Positions 52,440 through 63,500 are shown, counted from the first letter of the stretch. The stretch is 64,000 bases of DNA from Salinispora oceanensis (GCF_000383575.1 NZ_KB911579.1:1873387-1937386); one strand, 5' to 3'. Translations and numbers: made by a program. Notes: generated from the sequence alone by a model not told the origin.

Positions 52440-55400
52440 TCCGGGCCACCCAGCAGGGCCTTCAGCTCCTCGTCGGAGAGGTCGGCCACCTCCATCCGAA
52501 GGGCGGCGACGGCGTCGACCTGGCCGGCTACCTCCTCCCTGCCGCGCAGTGCGCGGGCCATCGCGTCGATCGTCGGCGCCTCGAAGAGGATCCGGATCGG
52601 CACCTCCGTCTCCAGCGCGGCGCCGATCCGACTCAACGCCTGCGCACCGAGGAGGGAGTGCCCGCCGAGGCGGAAGAAGTCGTCGTGCACACCGATCCGC
52701 TCGACCTGCAGTACCTCCTGCCAGATCCCGGTGAGTAGCTGCTCGAGGGGGTCGCGGGGGGCGACCCGCTCCACCCGCGGGTCGGTCCAGGTGGGGATGG
52801 GCAAGGCGGTCCGGTCGATCTTGCCGTTGTCGTTGAGCGGCAACGCGGTCATCGGCACCAGCGCCGCGGGAAGCATGTACTCCGGCAGCCGGCCGGCCAG
52901 GTCGGCACGGACCTGGTCGGCGAGGGAGTTCGGGTCGACGCCGGGCGCCGGCACGGCGTACGCCACCAGGCGGGTGTCGCCGTCCCGTCCGGCCCAGGTG
53001 CGGACGACCGCGTCCGCCACCAGATCGTGGCCCCGGAGCAGGGACTCGATCTCACCCAACTCGATCCGGAACCCGCGCACCTTGACCTGATGGTCGGTGC
53101 GGCCAAGGAACTCCAGCCGCCCGTCGGCGCGCTGCCGGGCCAGGTCACCGGTGGCGTAGAGCCGGGCGCCGGGGTGGTCGGCGAACGGGTCGGGCACGAA
53201 CCGATCGGCGGTCAGGCCGGGTCGGCCGTGGTATCCGCGCACCACACCGGAGCCGCCGATGTGGATTTCTCCCACCACGCCCACCGGCACCGGCTGGTAC
53301 GCCTCGTCGAGCAGGTAGATCCGGGTGTTGGCGATCGGTGAACCGAGGTCCACCGTGGCCGGAACCGGCGCCACGGGGGCCGCCGCGGACCAGACGGTGG
53401 TTTCGGTGGGCCCATAGCAGTTCCACAGGGTCCCGCCGTCGGCCTGAAGGGCATCGGCGAGGTCCCGGGGCAGGGCCTCACCGCCGCAGAGGCGCAGCCG
53501 CAGCGCCGGCGGCACCCCGCCGGAGGCCAGCAGCAACCGCCAGGTCGCCGGGGTCGCCTGCATGGCGGTGATCCCAGCTTCGGTGAGCCGACGACGCAGG
53601 GCCGGCCCGTCGCCGACCTCGTCGGCGCCCACGACCAGCAGCGGGACGTCCAGCAGCAGCGGCACCAGCAGTTCCAGCACCGAGATGTCGAACGACAGGG
53701 TGGTGACCGCGGCGAACCGGTCCTCGGGCGTCAGGTCCAGGTCATCGTGGAAGGAGGCAACGAGGTTGGTCACGCTGCGGTGCGGGACCGCCACCCCTTT
53801 CGGCCGACCGGTCGAACCCGAGGTGTAGATCAGGTACGCCAGTCCGTCCGGATGCGCCGGGACCGCCGGCAGTGGCTCAGCTGGTCCGGGGGCATCGGTG
53901 GCGTCGTCGAGCAGCACCGTCACCGAGTCCGCCAGCACCGGGCCGAGCCGCGCGACGACCGCCCGGTGGGTCAGCACGACCCGGGTGCCGGAGTCGGCGA
54001 GCAGGTGGCGCAGCCGCTCCGGGGGCAGGGTGGGGTCGAGCGGCAGGTAGCCGGCCCCGGCCCGCCACACGCCGAGCACCGCGGCGACCAGGTCGACCCC
54101 CCGATCCAGGCAGATGCCGACCGGGGTGTCCGGGGCGACGCCGGCGGCGAGCAGTCGCCGGGCGATCTGTCCGGCCCGCCGGTGCAGCCCGGCCCGGTCC
54201 AGGTAGCCGTCCGGACCGGTGACCGCGGGCGGAGCGCCGGACTCGGCGGGGTCGGTGGGGAGCAGGTCCAGGAGGGTGTCAACCGGCAACGCGCCCCGGT
54301 CGGTCTGATTCCACTCGACCACGGCACGCCACCGCTCCACTCCGCTGAGCAGCGGAAGTCGCGTCAGGGGCCGATCCGGCTCGGCGACCGCGGCGTCCAG
54401 CAGGGTGCACAGGTGCCGGGCCAGCCGGTCGACCGTGCCGACCTCGAACAGATCGGTGTCGTACTCGAAGGCCAACCGCAGCGCGCCCTCGGCGGTCAGC
54501 TCACCGGCGAGGGTGAGGTCGAACTTGGCGGTACCGCTGTCGACCGGCAGGGAGGTGGTCGTACAGCCGGCGAGCCGAAAAGCGTTCTGCGGGGCGTTCT
54601 GCAGGATCAGCTGGGCCTGGAATATCGGTGCGTGGGCGAGGCTGCGTTCCGGCTGCAGCTCCTCAACCACCTTCTCGAACGGCACCTCGGCGTTTCCGAG
54701 ACCGACGAGGGTCACCTCCCGTACCCGGTTGACGAGTTGCCGTAGCGAGGGGGAGCCAGCGGAGGACACCCGCAGGGCAAGCGTGTTGACGAAGAAGCCG
54801 ACCAGCCGCTCCAGGTCGGGGTGCTCCCGACCGGCGACCGGAGCGCCGATCACGATGTCGTCCTGCCCGCTGTGTCGGGACAACACCGCCTGGAACACGG
54901 CGAGCAGGGTCATGAACATGGTGACCCCGGCGCTCTGGTTAAACTCCTCGACCCGCCGAACGGCCGCTGCCGGGACGGTGACGTAGTGGCAGGCGCCCCG
55001 ATACGAGCGATTGGCCGGGCGGGGCCGATCGGTGGGGAGGCTGAGCAGGGCCGGCGCCCCACGCAGGTGCGAAACCCAGTGGTCGAGCTGTCGGCGCAGC
55101 GCCTCACCGGCGAGCCGCTCCCGCTGCCAGACGGTGAAGTCGGCGTACTGGGTGGGCAGGTCGGGCAGGTGGACCGGGGCACCCGCCAACGCCGCCGCGT
55201 ACGCGGTCTCCAATTCCTGGAAGAGCACCCCGATCGACCAGGCATCGAAGACGATGTGGTGCACGCAGAACGCCACGTGGTGCCGATCCGGGTCGGTCCG
55301 GATCACCGTCACCCGCAGTAGCGGGCCTCCGGCCAGGTCAAACGGTTTCCCGGCGTGCGCGCGGACGAGCGCGGTGGCCTCAGCCTCACGCTGCTCCGCC

Positions 55401-55750
55401 GCCAGCCCGGTCAAGTCTGTCTCGGTGAGATCCACCTCGCCGGTCGGTCGCACCACCTGCACTGGTTCGCCGCCGGAGTCGCTGAATGTGGTGCGCAGCG
55501 CCGGATGCCGGTTGACGAGCGTGGTCAGTGCGGTACGCAGCGCCGCGACGTCCAGTGGGCCGTGCACCTGGAAGGCGACCGGGATGTTGTAGACCGGGAT
55601 GCCCCCGGTGAAGCGGTCCAGGAACCACAGCCGCTGTTGGCCGAAGGAGACCGGGTAGCTGCGGGGTGCCTGGGCCCGTTCGGCGAGTAGGCGGGCCAGC
55701 AGGGCACGCTTGCCACCGCTGCCGGGTGCGGTGGAGTCGGCGGTCGTCAT
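52436..55750 (-). CDS. NRPS module C-A-T, glycine-type
   Basis: 1104 residues. Condensation domain (about 30-460) with HHIVFDAWS; adenylation domain (about 480-980) with YTSGSTGRPKGVAVPH, NCYGPTETTVW and [13 protein letters not shown]; carrier DDFFRLGGHSLLGAQAL. The specificity residues read DILQLGCVWK, nearly the known glycine code DILQLGLIWK. The C-terminal end (VADLSDEELKALLGG) is a typical docking-like helix. Start and stop overlap both neighbours by four bases, so it acts between the A-T-C-A-T and C-A-T-R proteins. Confidence 0.94.
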   Translation of the reverse strand: MTTADSTAPGSGGKRALLARLLAERAQAPRSYPVSFGQQRLWFLDRFTGGIPVYNIPVAFQVHGPLDVAALRTALTTLVNRHPALRTTFSDSGGEPVQVVRPTGEVDLTETDLTGLAAEQREAEATALVRAHAGKPFDLAGGPLLRVTVIRTDPDRHHVAFCVHHIVFDAWSIGVLFQELETAYAAALAGAPVHLPDLPTQYADFTVWQRERLAGEALRRQLDHWVSHLRGAPALLSLPTDRPRPANRSYRGACHYVTVPAAAVRRVEEFNQSAGVTMFMTLLAVFQAVLSRHSGQDDIVIGAPVAGREHPDLERLVGFFVNTLALRVSSAGSPSLRQLVNRVREVTLVGLGNAEVPFEKVVEELQPERSLAHAPIFQAQLILQNAPQNAFRLAGCTTTSLPVDSGTAKFDLTLAGELTAEGALRLAFEYDTDLFEVGTVDRLARHLCTLLDAAVAEPDRPLTRLPLLSGVERWRAVVEWNQTDRGALPVDTLLDLLPTDPAESGAPPAVTGPDGYLDRAGLHRRAGQIARRLLAAGVAPDTPVGICLDRGVDLVAAVLGVWRAGAGYLPLDPTLPPERLRHLLADSGTRVVLTHRAVVARLGPVLADSVTVLLDDATDAPGPAEPLPAVPAHPDGLAYLIYTSGSTGRPKGVAVPHRSVTNLVASFHDDLDLTPEDRFAAVTTLSFDISVLELLVPLLLDVPLLVVGADEVGDGPALRRRLTEAGITAMQATPATWRLLLASGGVPPALRLRLCGGEALPRDLADALQADGGTLWNCYGPTETTVWSAAAPVAPVPATVDLGSPIANTRIYLLDEAYQPVPVGVVGEIHIGGSGVVRGYHGRPGLTADRFVPDPFADHPGARLYATGDLARQRADGRLEFLGRTDHQVKVRGFRIELGEIESLLRGHDLVADAVVRTWAGRDGDTRLVAYAVPAPGVDPNSLADQVRADLAGRLPEYMLPAALVPMTALPLNDNGKIDRTALPIPTWTDPRVERVAPRDPLEQLLTGIWQEVLQVERIGVHDDFFRLGGHSLLGAQALSRIGAALETEVPIRILFEAPTIDAMARALRGREEVAGQVDAVAALRMEVADLSDEELKALLGGPE

Positions 55751-56490
55751 CGAACCCCCTGGTTCGTGTTCGGGTGCAGGATGCCGATGTCGGTGCTGGG
55801 TTCGGGCAGTGGCAGGCCGTGCCGTTGGGCGGCCGCCTGGACCTGCCCGCGCAGCGACGCCGGGCCGCCGTGCCCGAAGTACCGCAGGTAGCTGGCGAGG
55901 GTCACCGGGTCGTCGGCGAGGAACGGCAGATCACTGGCGACCATGTACCGGACCACCAGCATCGGAACCGGGCTGCGCAGTGGCCGGAAGTCCAGGTTCC
56001 ACAGGCCGCCCTTGGCCGGCGGACCGTCGTGGAACTCACCGAGCATCAACCCCTGGTCGGTGTAGTTCGGTTTGAGCCGCAGCTGGGTCCGATCCACGAC
56101 CTGCCGGGCAACGTCGCCGGGCAGGTCCGGGAGGGTAAGCAAGATCGTCTTGAACTGGGCGGACGGCCCGGTGCGCGGTTCCAGGTGGTGAAACCAGTCC
56201 TGGTAGCCGGCAAGCACCTCGTCCAACTCGGTCTCGTTGACGGTCTCCCCGCGCTGCACCGCCAGGTAGAAGATGCCCCGGTCCAGGGAGCCCTGGGCGT
56301 ACGGACAGACCGGGCCCTTACGGCCCAGTTCCGGATGGGGTACACAGAGGTACTGCCGGGCCCAGGCGACCACGGCCCGCACCTGGTCCACCGCCCCGGC
56401 CAACAGCGGATGCAGTGGGTCGGCATCCAGATCGGCCTCGGTGAGCAGAATCTGTTCGGGGTTGCCCGGAGCCGTCAGCACCGCCCTCAC
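55747..56490 (-). CDS. DUF6875-type protein of the NRPS cluster
   Basis: 247 residues from a GTG overlapping the monooxygenase stop (GTGA). The segment VVAWARQYLCVPHPELGRKG followed by PVCPYAQGSLDRGIFYLAV matches my memory of the DUF6875 family, known from natural-product clusters but without an assigned reaction. It has no signal peptide or cofactor motif. The PHPELGRxGPVCP core with one conserved Cys is a candidate active site. Its coupled position between the FAD enzyme and the glycine module suggests a tailoring or precursor step. Confidence 0.7.
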   Translation of the reverse strand: MRAVLTAPGNPEQILLTEADLDADPLHPLLAGAVDQVRAVVAWARQYLCVPHPELGRKGPVCPYAQGSLDRGIFYLAVQRGETVNETELDEVLAGYQDWFHHLEPRTGPSAQFKTILLTLPDLPGDVARQVVDRTQLRLKPNYTDQGLMLGEFHDGPPAKGGLWNLDFRPLRSPVPMLVVRYMVASDLPFLADDPVTLASYLRYFGHGGPASLRGQVQAAAQRHGLPLPEPSTDIGILHPNTNQGVR

Positions 56491-57851
56491 CGCCGGGTCG
56501 CGCGGCGACGACGGCCGACGCCTCGGGCGGCGGCGGTGGCTACCAGACCGGTGGCCAGGACGAGCCCGGCACCGGCCCGGCGCAGAATACGGTCCTGACG
56601 GTTGGCGCGGGCCAGCGCGTCGGCGTACGGGATGGTGGTGTGCGCGACCATCGCGTACAGCGGCACCCAGCGTTGCGGCAACAGCCGGGCGAGCACTCGG
56701 TCGGCGGCAGCGGAGGCGCTGTAGCCGAACCGGTGCACCCGATCCCGCAGGTCCTCGAAGTTGGTGGTGGACAGGTCCGCGAGCACGTCGGTGTGCGGCT
56801 TCCGGGCCGCCTCGTAGGCGGCCAGCGCGGTGGCCCGGTCGGGGTGTGCGGTGAGACATTCGTCGAGGACCACGCAGTCCTCGAAAGCCGAGTTCATGCC
56901 CTGGCCGTAGAACGGGTAGACAGCATGTGCGGCATCACCGATCAGCACCACCCGGTCCGCGTACCGCCAGGGGGCGGTCCGGACGGTGACCAGGTGCCCG
57001 ACCGGGTGCTCGGCGATCTCCCGGACCAGGTCGGGCATCAGCTCCTCGGCGTCGGGAAAGCGCTGGCGGAAGAAGTCCCGGATCGCCGCTGGGGTGTCGA
57101 GGGCGGCGAAGCTCACCGGGCCCTCGTACGCCATGAAGAGCGTGCAGGTCAGCGAGGCGTCCCGGTTGGGGTGAGCGACCATCATCGCCTCGTGACCGGG
57201 CCAGACGTGCAGCGCCTCCAGTCGGACCCGGGGCTGACCGTCGGCACCGACCGGGATGGTCAGCTCCTTGTATCCCCAGGGCAGGAACTCCTGGGCGTGG
57301 TTGGCGCGCAGCCCGTGCTGCAGCTGCTGTCGGACGGTGGAGAAAGCCCCGTCGGCACCGACGATCAGCTCCGCGGTGACTGTTCTCGGCTCGCCGCCGG
57401 TGGTGGGCGCGACCTGCACAGTGCCGACCTCCCGGTCCAGACTGGTCAAGACGTGGTCGAAGTGGAACCGCACCCCCGGTTCGGCTTCGGCGGCGGTCAC
57501 CACCAGGGAGATCAGCTCCTCCCGGAGTACCGAGTGGAGGATCTCGTGCTCGCGCACCCCGTACGGCTGGGCCCGCACCCCGCCCTCCGGCGAGTGCACC
57601 ACCCGATCGCGCATCGGCACGCTGTGCTTGAGTACGTCAGCGAGGAGCCCCACCCCGTCCAGCGCCCGCATCCCCCGGGCGGAGAGCCCCAGGTTGATCG
57701 ACCGGCCCTCCGGTTGGGCCAGCGCGGAACGGGGGTCCGGGCGTCGCTCGAAGACCTCCACCTCGTGGCCTTGCCGGGCGAGGTACAGCGCGGCGAGTGA
57801 ACCGGCCAGGCCGGCCCCGACGACGACCACACGTTCTCTGCGCCTGTTCAT
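56487..57851 (-). CDS. Kynurenine 3-monooxygenase-like FAD enzyme
   Basis: 454 residues. FAD fold [20 protein letters not shown], the KMO signature [16 protein letters not shown], substrate-side residues [13 protein letters not shown], second FAD motif [20 protein letters not shown]. The C-terminal ~60 residues include a hydrophobic segment ([19 protein letters not shown]), as in KMO membrane-linked tails. KMO makes 3-hydroxykynurenine from kynurenine. In clusters it supplies 3-hydroxyanthranilate-type or 3-hydroxykynurenine units. No tryptophan dioxygenase or kynureninase gene is in the window, so the actual substrate is open. ATGA overlap with the first NRPS; GAGGAGGG precedes the start. 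Confidence 0.9.
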   Translation of the reverse strand: MNRRRERVVVVGAGLAGSLAALYLARQGHEVEVFERRPDPRSALAQPEGRSINLGLSARGMRALDGVGLLADVLKHSVPMRDRVVHSPEGGVRAQPYGVREHEILHSVLREELISLVVTAAEAEPGVRFHFDHVLTSLDREVGTVQVAPTTGGEPRTVTAELIVGADGAFSTVRQQLQHGLRANHAQEFLPWGYKELTIPVGADGQPRVRLEALHVWPGHEAMMVAHPNRDASLTCTLFMAYEGPVSFAALDTPAAIRDFFRQRFPDAEELMPDLVREIAEHPVGHLVTVRTAPWRYADRVVLIGDAAHAVYPFYGQGMNSAFEDCVVLDECLTAHPDRATALAAYEAARKPHTDVLADLSTTNFEDLRDRVHRFGYSASAAADRVLARLLPQRWVPLYAMVAHTTIPYADALARANRQDRILRRAGAGLVLATGLVATAAARGVGRRRRATRR

Positions 57852-60800
57852 GCGCCCTCCTCGGCGATCAGACTGTCCAGGAGCTCGTCAACCTCGCGGT
57901 CGGAGAGGTCGTCGAGCGAGGCGAGCAGGTACTTGGGGCTGGTGTCGGCGCTACCGATCCGGTGCGGTTTACCGGGGGAGCCCGCAGCGGTGATCTCGAC
58001 CGCGAGTTCGGCGACGGTGGGGGCGGCGAAGAGGCTCCGCAGCGCCAACTCGACACCGAAGGTGGTGCGGATGCGGGCGATCAGCCGAGTCGCGGTGAGG
58101 GAGTGTCCACCCAGGGCGAAGAAGTTGTCGTGCACACCGACCTCGGTCCGGCCGAGCACGTCCTGCCAGAGCGTGCCGAGCCGCGCTTCGACCGGGGTAC
58201 GGGGGGCGGTTGGGCCGCTGGCGGTGGTCTCCCGCCAGGTCGGCTCGGCCAGCGCCCGCCGATCCAGTTTGCCGTTCGCGGTACGGGGCAGCGCGTCGAG
58301 CAGGACCAGCGTGGCTGGCACCATGTGTGCCGGCAGTCGCCGGGCCAAACCGGCGCGGATCGCTGGCCAAATCGACGCCGGGTCAACGGCGGCGGGTTCG
58401 GCGACCGCGTACGCGGCGAGCCGGACGTCGGCGTCCCCGCCCCAGGTGGTCACCACGGCGTCCCGGATGCCGGGCTGGTCGCGCAGCGCTGACTCGATCT
58501 CGCCGAGTTCGATCCGAAATCCCCGCACCTTGACCTGCTGGTCGGCGCGGCCGTGGTAGACAAGGCGCCCGTTCGGGAGCCGACGGGCCAGGTCGCCGGT
58601 GGCGTAGAGCCGCCCGCCGGGGCGCGGGCTGAACGGGTCGGGGCGAAACCGGGCCGCGGTACGGCCCGGGTCACCGTGGTATCCCCGCGCCACTCCCGTG
58701 CCGCCGATGTGGAGCTCTCCGACCACACCGTCCGGTACCGGCTGGCCGGCGGCGTCGAGCAGCAGGATCCGGGTGTTGGCGAGGGGACGTCCCAGGTCGA
58801 CCGGGCCGGTTTCCCCCACCAACCCGGCCGAGGAGTAGACGGTGGTCTCCGACGGCCCGTACCCGTTGAGGACCCGGGCACCGTCGGCACGCAACGCGTC
58901 GGCCAGGTCGCGGGCCAGCGCCTCACCGCCGCTGATCCGCAACCGCACCCCGGCTGGTACGCCCGCCGCGGTGACCAGCATCCGCCAGGTCGCCGGGGTG
59001 GCCTGGAGGACGGTGACACCCCGCTGCCCACAGGCGACCCGCAACGCGCTGGCATCTTGGGCGGTCGCCGCGTCAAGGATCTCGACGCGCGCCCCGGCCA
59101 ACAGCGGCAGCACCAGCTCGACCAGGGAGATGTCGAAGGCCGGGGTGGTGATCGCCGCGACTCGGTCGGCGGCGGTGAGCCCGAACGCCTGGTGGCAGCC
59201 GACCAGATGGTTGATCACCGCACGGTGCGTGACCACGACGCCCTTGGGTGCGCCGGTGGAGCCGGAGGTGTAGAGCAGGTAGGCGAGGCCGTCCAGGTGG
59301 CCGACGACCGGCGGCGGGTCCGTCGGCAGATCCGGGTCGAGCTGGTCAACCCGGAGTACCACGGGGGCGGTGCCGGCAGCGGCGGTGGCATCGCTGATGA
59401 GGGGCGTCCCGGCGGGATCGGTGAGCAGCACCGGCGGGGTCGCGTCGGCCAGCATGGTGGCCAGCCGGCCGACGGGCAGTGCCGGGTCGAGCGGCAGGTA
59501 CCCACCGCCGGCCCGCCAGACGGCGAGGAGCGCGACCACCAGGTCGGTGCCCCGGCCGAGGCAGAGCCCGACCGGGACGTCCGGGCCGACACCGTGGGCG
59601 CGGAGCAGATGGGCGAGGCGATTGACGCGAGTGGCGAGGTCCCGGTGGCACAGGGCACCATCCGGACCGGTGACCGCGACCGCACCCGGGTCGGCCGGGG
59701 GGAACCGGTCGAGTAGTTCACCGACGCTGGCCACGTCCGGCAGGGGCAGTGCAGTGTCGTTGCCGTCCCGCAGGATCCGAGCCCGTTCGGCCGAGTCGAG
59801 CAGGGGTAGCTCACGGACGGGGGTGCCGGGCCGGTCAAGGGCGGCGGCGAGCAGAGTGAGATACCGCTGCGCGATACGGCGGATCCGGTTCGCCTCGTAG
59901 CGATCGGTGCGGTAGGTGAGGCGACCACGCAGTCCGTCGGGGCGGTCCTCCACGGTGAGGGTCAGGTCGAACTTGACCGTGCCGTTCTCCCAGAGCCGGG
60001 GGGCGATCCGCAGCCCCGCCACCGTGACCTCCGGCGGTGGCTCGTCGAGGGCGAACATCACCTGCACCAGCGGGCTGTGGGCGAGGCTGCGGGTCGGGGC
60101 GAGACGGTCCACGACCCGGTCGAAGGGCACGTCCTGCCGCGTCTGTGCGGCGATGCCCGAGGCTCGGGCCTGGGCGAGGAGATCGGTGAAGTCGGACCGG
60201 TCGGCGAAGCGGGCCCGCACGGCGATGGTGTTGGCGAAGAAGCCCACCACGTCCCGGGTCTCTGGCCGGGTACGCCCGGCCACCGGGACCGCTACCAGCA
60301 GATCGTCGGCCCCGGTGAGCCGATGCAGGAGGGTCTGGAAGCCGGCCAGGAGCCGGGTGAACAGGGTGCCGTCCCGGCTCGCCCGCAGCCGGGTGGTCAA
60401 TTCGTCGGGGATGGTGAAGACCACCTCGCCGCCGGTGTCGGACTGCTCACCCGGACCGGGCGATGAGCCTGGTGACGTCGGCGTTGTCGACCAGGCCGGT
60501 GCGGTGGTCCGGTCGGCGGGGAGGTCGAGCAGGGTCGGGGCCCCGGCCAACTCCGCGTGCCAGAAGTCGATGTCGGCCGCGAAGGCGCCGCGGTCGGCCT
60601 GCTCCCGCTGCCAGACCGCGAAGTCCCCGTACCGCACCTGCGGGGCGGGCAGGTCGGGCTGGGCACCGGCGACTGCCGCCGCGTACCCGACGGCCAGCTC
60701 GCGGAAGAGGATGTCGAACGACCAACCATCGGCGAGACTGTGGTGCACCACGACGGTGAGAACATGCTTCTCGTGGCTCCGCCGAATGAGCCCGAACCGG

Positions 60801-63172
60801 GCCAACGGGCCAGTCGCCAGGTCGAAGGGCTCCCGGGCTGCCGCGTCCACCAGCTCCCGGACCGCGGCGTCTACCCACTCCCGACCGGCGTCGTCGGAGC
60901 GGCCGTCAACCCGTTCCCGACCGGCGTCGTCGGAGCCGGCGTCGACCCGCTCCCGACCGGCGTCGTCGGAACCGGCGTTGACGACCGGCAGCCGGACCGG
61001 TGTGGCGGGCCCGACCAGCTGGGCTGGTTCTCCGTCGACCGCCGTGAAGTGAGTCCGGAGGGTTTCGTGCCGGTCAACCAGCCAGCTCAGGGTCGACTCC
61101 AACGCGGCCACGTCGAGCGGGCCGGTCAGCTCGACCGCCCAGGCGATGTGGTATGTCGCCGTCCCCGGCGTCAGCTGATCGAGCATCCACAACCGACGCT
61201 GGCCGAGCGACGCCGGCAGGAGGTGGGACTCGGTGCTCGTTCCCACGCCGGGCCGCGTTGCCGTCGGTCCATCCGCCAGCCGACGTACCCCGGCGTTGAC
61301 CGGCTGCGCTTCGGCGTGCGCGCCGAGGATGCCGGCCAGCCGGGCGAGGGTTGGGTTTTCGTGGACGACGCGTACCGGCAGGTGCACCCCGAACCGATCG
61401 GCGACGACGAAGGTCAGCCGGGTGGCGAGCAGGGAGTTTCCGCCCAGCGCGAAGAAGTCGTCGTCTGGGGCGGAGGGGCTGGCGCCGAGGAGATCGGCCC
61501 AGAGGGCGGCCAGGCGTACCTGGACCGGATCGGTCACCTCGGTGCCGAGCCCCGCTGCGGGCGGCTCGGCTCGGGGCAGCGCCCGCCGGTCGAGTTTGCC
61601 GCTGCGGGTCAGGGGCAGCGTGGGAAGGACCAGGTAGGCCCCCGGTCGGAGGTGGGCCGGGAGCCGGTCGGCCGCGTACTCGGCCAGCTCCTGGGAGGTC
61701 GGGGCCGACTTACCGGAACGGGGCGTCAGGTACGCCAGCAACCGGCGCCGTTCCCCCTCCCCGTCCACCAGGACAGCGGCGTCCCCCACGGCGGGGTGAG
61801 CCCGCAGCGCCGCCGCGACCTCGCCCGGCTCGACCCGGAACCCGCGGATCTTCACCTGTTCGTCGATTCGGCCGAGAAAGTCGAGGGTGCCGTCCGGCCG
61901 CCAGCGGACCCGGTCCCCGGTGCGGTACATCCGGGACCCGGGGCGGGGGTCGAACGGGTCGGGAAGGAAGGCCGCCGCCGTGGCCCCCGGGCGACCGAGG
62001 TATCCCCGGGCGACCCCGGCACCGCCGGTGTACAACTCACCGGGAACCCCGACGGGTACCTGCCGTCCCGCCGGATCGAGAACGTACACGGTGCTCCCGG
62101 GCACCGGCCGGCCGATCGGCACCGGGTCCGGCACGGACTCCGCGTCCGTCATCGGGTGCACGCAGGTGAAGGTGGTGTTCTCCGTTGGCCCGTACCCGTT
62201 GATCAGGACTGCCCCATCGCGCGCTCGCAGTGCCCGGCGGACCGCCTCCGGAGCGAGCACGTCCCCGCCCGCGAGGAGCTGCCCGACCCCGGCGAGGCAG
62301 TCCGGATCAAACTCCACCAGTTGGTGAAAGAGACCGGCGGTCAGCCAAAGGACTGTGATCCGTTCCCGGCGCAGCAGCCGCGCCAGCTCGGTGAGCTCCA
62401 GCGCACCGGGTGGGGCCAGCACGAGCCGGGCCCCGCTGGAGAGCGCACCCCAGATCTCCAGGGTCGCCGCGTCGAAGGCGACCGGGGCGAGTTGAAGGAC
62501 TGCCTCGGTGGGCCCCAGGCGCAGGTAGCCAGGCTGGTGGACCAGGCGAACCACGGCGGAGTGGGTAACGGCGACACCCTTCGGCGTGCCGGTGGAGCCG
62601 GAGGTGAAGTTAACGTAGGCGAGGCCAGCGGGGTGAAGTCGCCGCGGTGCGACGCCGGTTGACGCGGCCAAACTCGTCGACCCGGCCAAACTCGTCGACG
62701 CGGCCAAACTGGTCGACCCGGCCGGGCCGGTTGAGGCGGCCACGCTGGGCTGGTCCAGGCGGAACAGCCGCCTGGCACCCGGCACCTCGGCGGTGGCCAG
62801 CACCGGTGGGTCCCCGGCAACGGCGAGCAAGCGCCGGATCCGCGCCGGCGGGTCGATCGGGTCAAGCGGCAGATACCCACCGCCGGCCTTGAGGATGGCG
62901 AGCAGGGTGACGACGAGCTCCACCGAGCGGGGGAGGAGCACCGCCACCGGCTCGTCCGGCCGGATACCCCCAGCGACGAGCCGATGGGCCAGGGTGTTGG
63001 ACCGCTCAGTCAGCTCACGGTAGGTAAGCATCTCCCCGTCCCCACCGACCACCGCGACCGCGTCCGGCTGCCGCCGCGCCACGGCGTCCACGAGGTCCGG
63101 CACGGTGCCACCGACTGTGGTGGTGGGCATCGGGTCCGGGTCGTTACGGGCGTCGAGGGGCCCTGCCCACAC
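57848..63172 (-). CDS. NRPS, loading plus first elongation module: A-T-C-A-T
   Basis: 1774 residues from GTG 63172, chosen because GAAGGAG lies six bases ahead (ATG 63130 has no such site). A1 ([27 protein letters not shown]) has the code DALWLGGTFK by eye, close to valine codes such as DAFWIGGTFK. Carrier [16 protein letters not shown]; condensation domain with [10 protein letters not shown]2 ([27 protein letters not shown]) code DIVQIGGVYK, unassigned, small or glycine-like pocket. Second carrier [16 protein letters not shown]. Lack of an N-terminal condensation domain marks it as the assembly-line start. Two tandem-repeat insertions lie in A1 and C. Confidence 0.94.
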   Translation of the reverse strand: MWAGPLDARNDPDPMPTTTVGGTVPDLVDAVARRQPDAVAVVGGDGEMLTYRELTERSNTLAHRLVAGGIRPDEPVAVLLPRSVELVVTLLAILKAGGGYLPLDPIDPPARIRRLLAVAGDPPVLATAEVPGARRLFRLDQPSVAASTGPAGSTSLAASTSLAGSTSLAASTGVAPRRLHPAGLAYVNFTSGSTGTPKGVAVTHSAVVRLVHQPGYLRLGPTEAVLQLAPVAFDAATLEIWGALSSGARLVLAPPGALELTELARLLRRERITVLWLTAGLFHQLVEFDPDCLAGVGQLLAGGDVLAPEAVRRALRARDGAVLINGYGPTENTTFTCVHPMTDAESVPDPVPIGRPVPGSTVYVLDPAGRQVPVGVPGELYTGGAGVARGYLGRPGATAAAFLPDPFDPRPGSRMYRTGDRVRWRPDGTLDFLGRIDEQVKIRGFRVEPGEVAAALRAHPAVGDAAVLVDGEGERRRLLAYLTPRSGKSAPTSQELAEYAADRLPAHLRPGAYLVLPTLPLTRSGKLDRRALPRAEPPAAGLGTEVTDPVQVRLAALWADLLGASPSAPDDDFFALGGNSLLATRLTFVVADRFGVHLPVRVVHENPTLARLAGILGAHAEAQPVNAGVRRLADGPTATRPGVGTSTESHLLPASLGQRRLWMLDQLTPGTATYHIAWAVELTGPLDVAALESTLSWLVDRHETLRTHFTAVDGEPAQLVGPATPVRLPVVNAGSDDAGRERVDAGSDDAGRERVDGRSDDAGREWVDAAVRELVDAAAREPFDLATGPLARFGLIRRSHEKHVLTVVVHHSLADGWSFDILFRELAVGYAAAVAGAQPDLPAPQVRYGDFAVWQREQADRGAFAADIDFWHAELAGAPTLLDLPADRTTAPAWSTTPTSPGSSPGPGEQSDTGGEVVFTIPDELTTRLRASRDGTLFTRLLAGFQTLLHRLTGADDLLVAVPVAGRTRPETRDVVGFFANTIAVRARFADRSDFTDLLAQARASGIAAQTRQDVPFDRVVDRLAPTRSLAHSPLVQVMFALDEPPPEVTVAGLRIAPRLWENGTVKFDLTLTVEDRPDGLRGRLTYRTDRYEANRIRRIAQRYLTLLAAALDRPGTPVRELPLLDSAERARILRDGNDTALPLPDVASVGELLDRFPPADPGAVAVTGPDGALCHRDLATRVNRLAHLLRAHGVGPDVPVGLCLGRGTDLVVALLAVWRAGGGYLPLDPALPVGRLATMLADATPPVLLTDPAGTPLISDATAAAGTAPVVLRVDQLDPDLPTDPPPVVGHLDGLAYLLYTSGSTGAPKGVVVTHRAVINHLVGCHQAFGLTAADRVAAITTPAFDISLVELVLPLLAGARVEILDAATAQDASALRVACGQRGVTVLQATPATWRMLVTAAGVPAGVRLRISGGEALARDLADALRADGARVLNGYGPSETTVYSSAGLVGETGPVDLGRPLANTRILLLDAAGQPVPDGVVGELHIGGTGVARGYHGDPGRTAARFRPDPFSPRPGGRLYATGDLARRLPNGRLVYHGRADQQVKVRGFRIELGEIESALRDQPGIRDAVVTTWGGDADVRLAAYAVAEPAAVDPASIWPAIRAGLARRLPAHMVPATLVLLDALPRTANGKLDRRALAEPTWRETTASGPTAPRTPVEARLGTLWQDVLGRTEVGVHDNFFALGGHSLTATRLIARIRTTFGVELALRSLFAAPTVAELAVEITAAGSPGKPHRIGSADTSPKYLLASLDDLSDREVDELLDSLIAEEGA
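60873..60980 (-). repeat. Three 36-bp tandem repeats inside the condensation domain
   Basis: Three consecutive 36-bp units (60873-60908, 60909-60944, 60945-60980) share CTCCCGACCGGCGTCGTCGG and code for 12-residue repeats of the type [12 protein letters not shown]. They keep the frame and sit in a loop before the HHxxxDG motif. Confidence 0.85.
62658..62747 (-). repeat. Five 18-bp tandem repeats inside adenylation domain 1
   Basis: Five diverging 18-bp units, e.g. GTCGACCCGGCCAAACTC, code for six-residue repeats ([12 protein letters not shown]) between the early A-domain and the SGSTG core motif. In frame, probably a flexible surface loop. Confidence 0.8.
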
Positions 63173-63454
63173 TGTGCACTCCTTCGCGTCGCAACACCGA
63201 AAGACAGCTACAGAACAGTGGAACGGAGAACCACAAATTCCGCCGGCCTCACGTTGAGCAACACTCATGGGCCGGAGATGAAAAGAAACTACGAGCAATA
63301 TTCAAGACCTGTCAACCAACCGACAAGCCTGACCTGAGCCGCTTAACGGTTAGCCGACAGCTGACGGGCGATCCGGCTATTTTCGGGACAATGTCAACCA
63401 TCTCCCGACGCGTAACTCGGGAGTAGCCGACGGCGAAGAAAGTGACCCGCGGGC
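63173..63454 (-). promoter_or_regulatory. Leader and promoter region of the NRPS operon
   Basis: About 280 bases with no gene. Best promoter on the minus strand: -35 TTGACA (63310-63315) and -10 TAGTTT (63286-63291), spacer 18, giving a leader of about 105 bases. A second TTGACA lies at about 63398, without a good -10. The region is AT-richer than the genes. Confidence 0.55.
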
Positions 63455-63500
63455 CGAACAAAATAGCCGCGGGCACCCCGGTTAACCGGAGCGCCCGCGG
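63455..63500 (-). terminator. Terminator between mbtH and the first NRPS gene
   Basis: Stem CCGCGGGC (63467-63474) with GCCCGCGG (63493-63500) around an inner palindrome CCGGTTAACCGG, followed on the minus strand by CTATTTTGTT. It should stop most mbtH transcripts before the NRPS genes. Confidence 0.8.

Noticed and set aside
49245..53090. Very long plus-strand frame opposite the NRPS genes (also 22661-24337 and 24334-25770 on the minus strand)
   Set aside because: High-GC antisense shadow of real genes; composition rich in Arg/Gly/Gln, no domains, no ribosome sites.
55747..56859. 370-residue version of the DUF6875-type protein
   Set aside because: The upstream third overlaps the monooxygenase gene in another frame; the GTGA overlap at 56490 gives a natural coupled start.
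56487..57851. Evidence for a pyrrolobenzodiazepine cluster (KMO plus C-A-T-R)
   Set aside because: The two-module PBD layout, the anthranilate-loading A domain, and kynureninase and dioxygenase genes are not seen; four modules are present instead.
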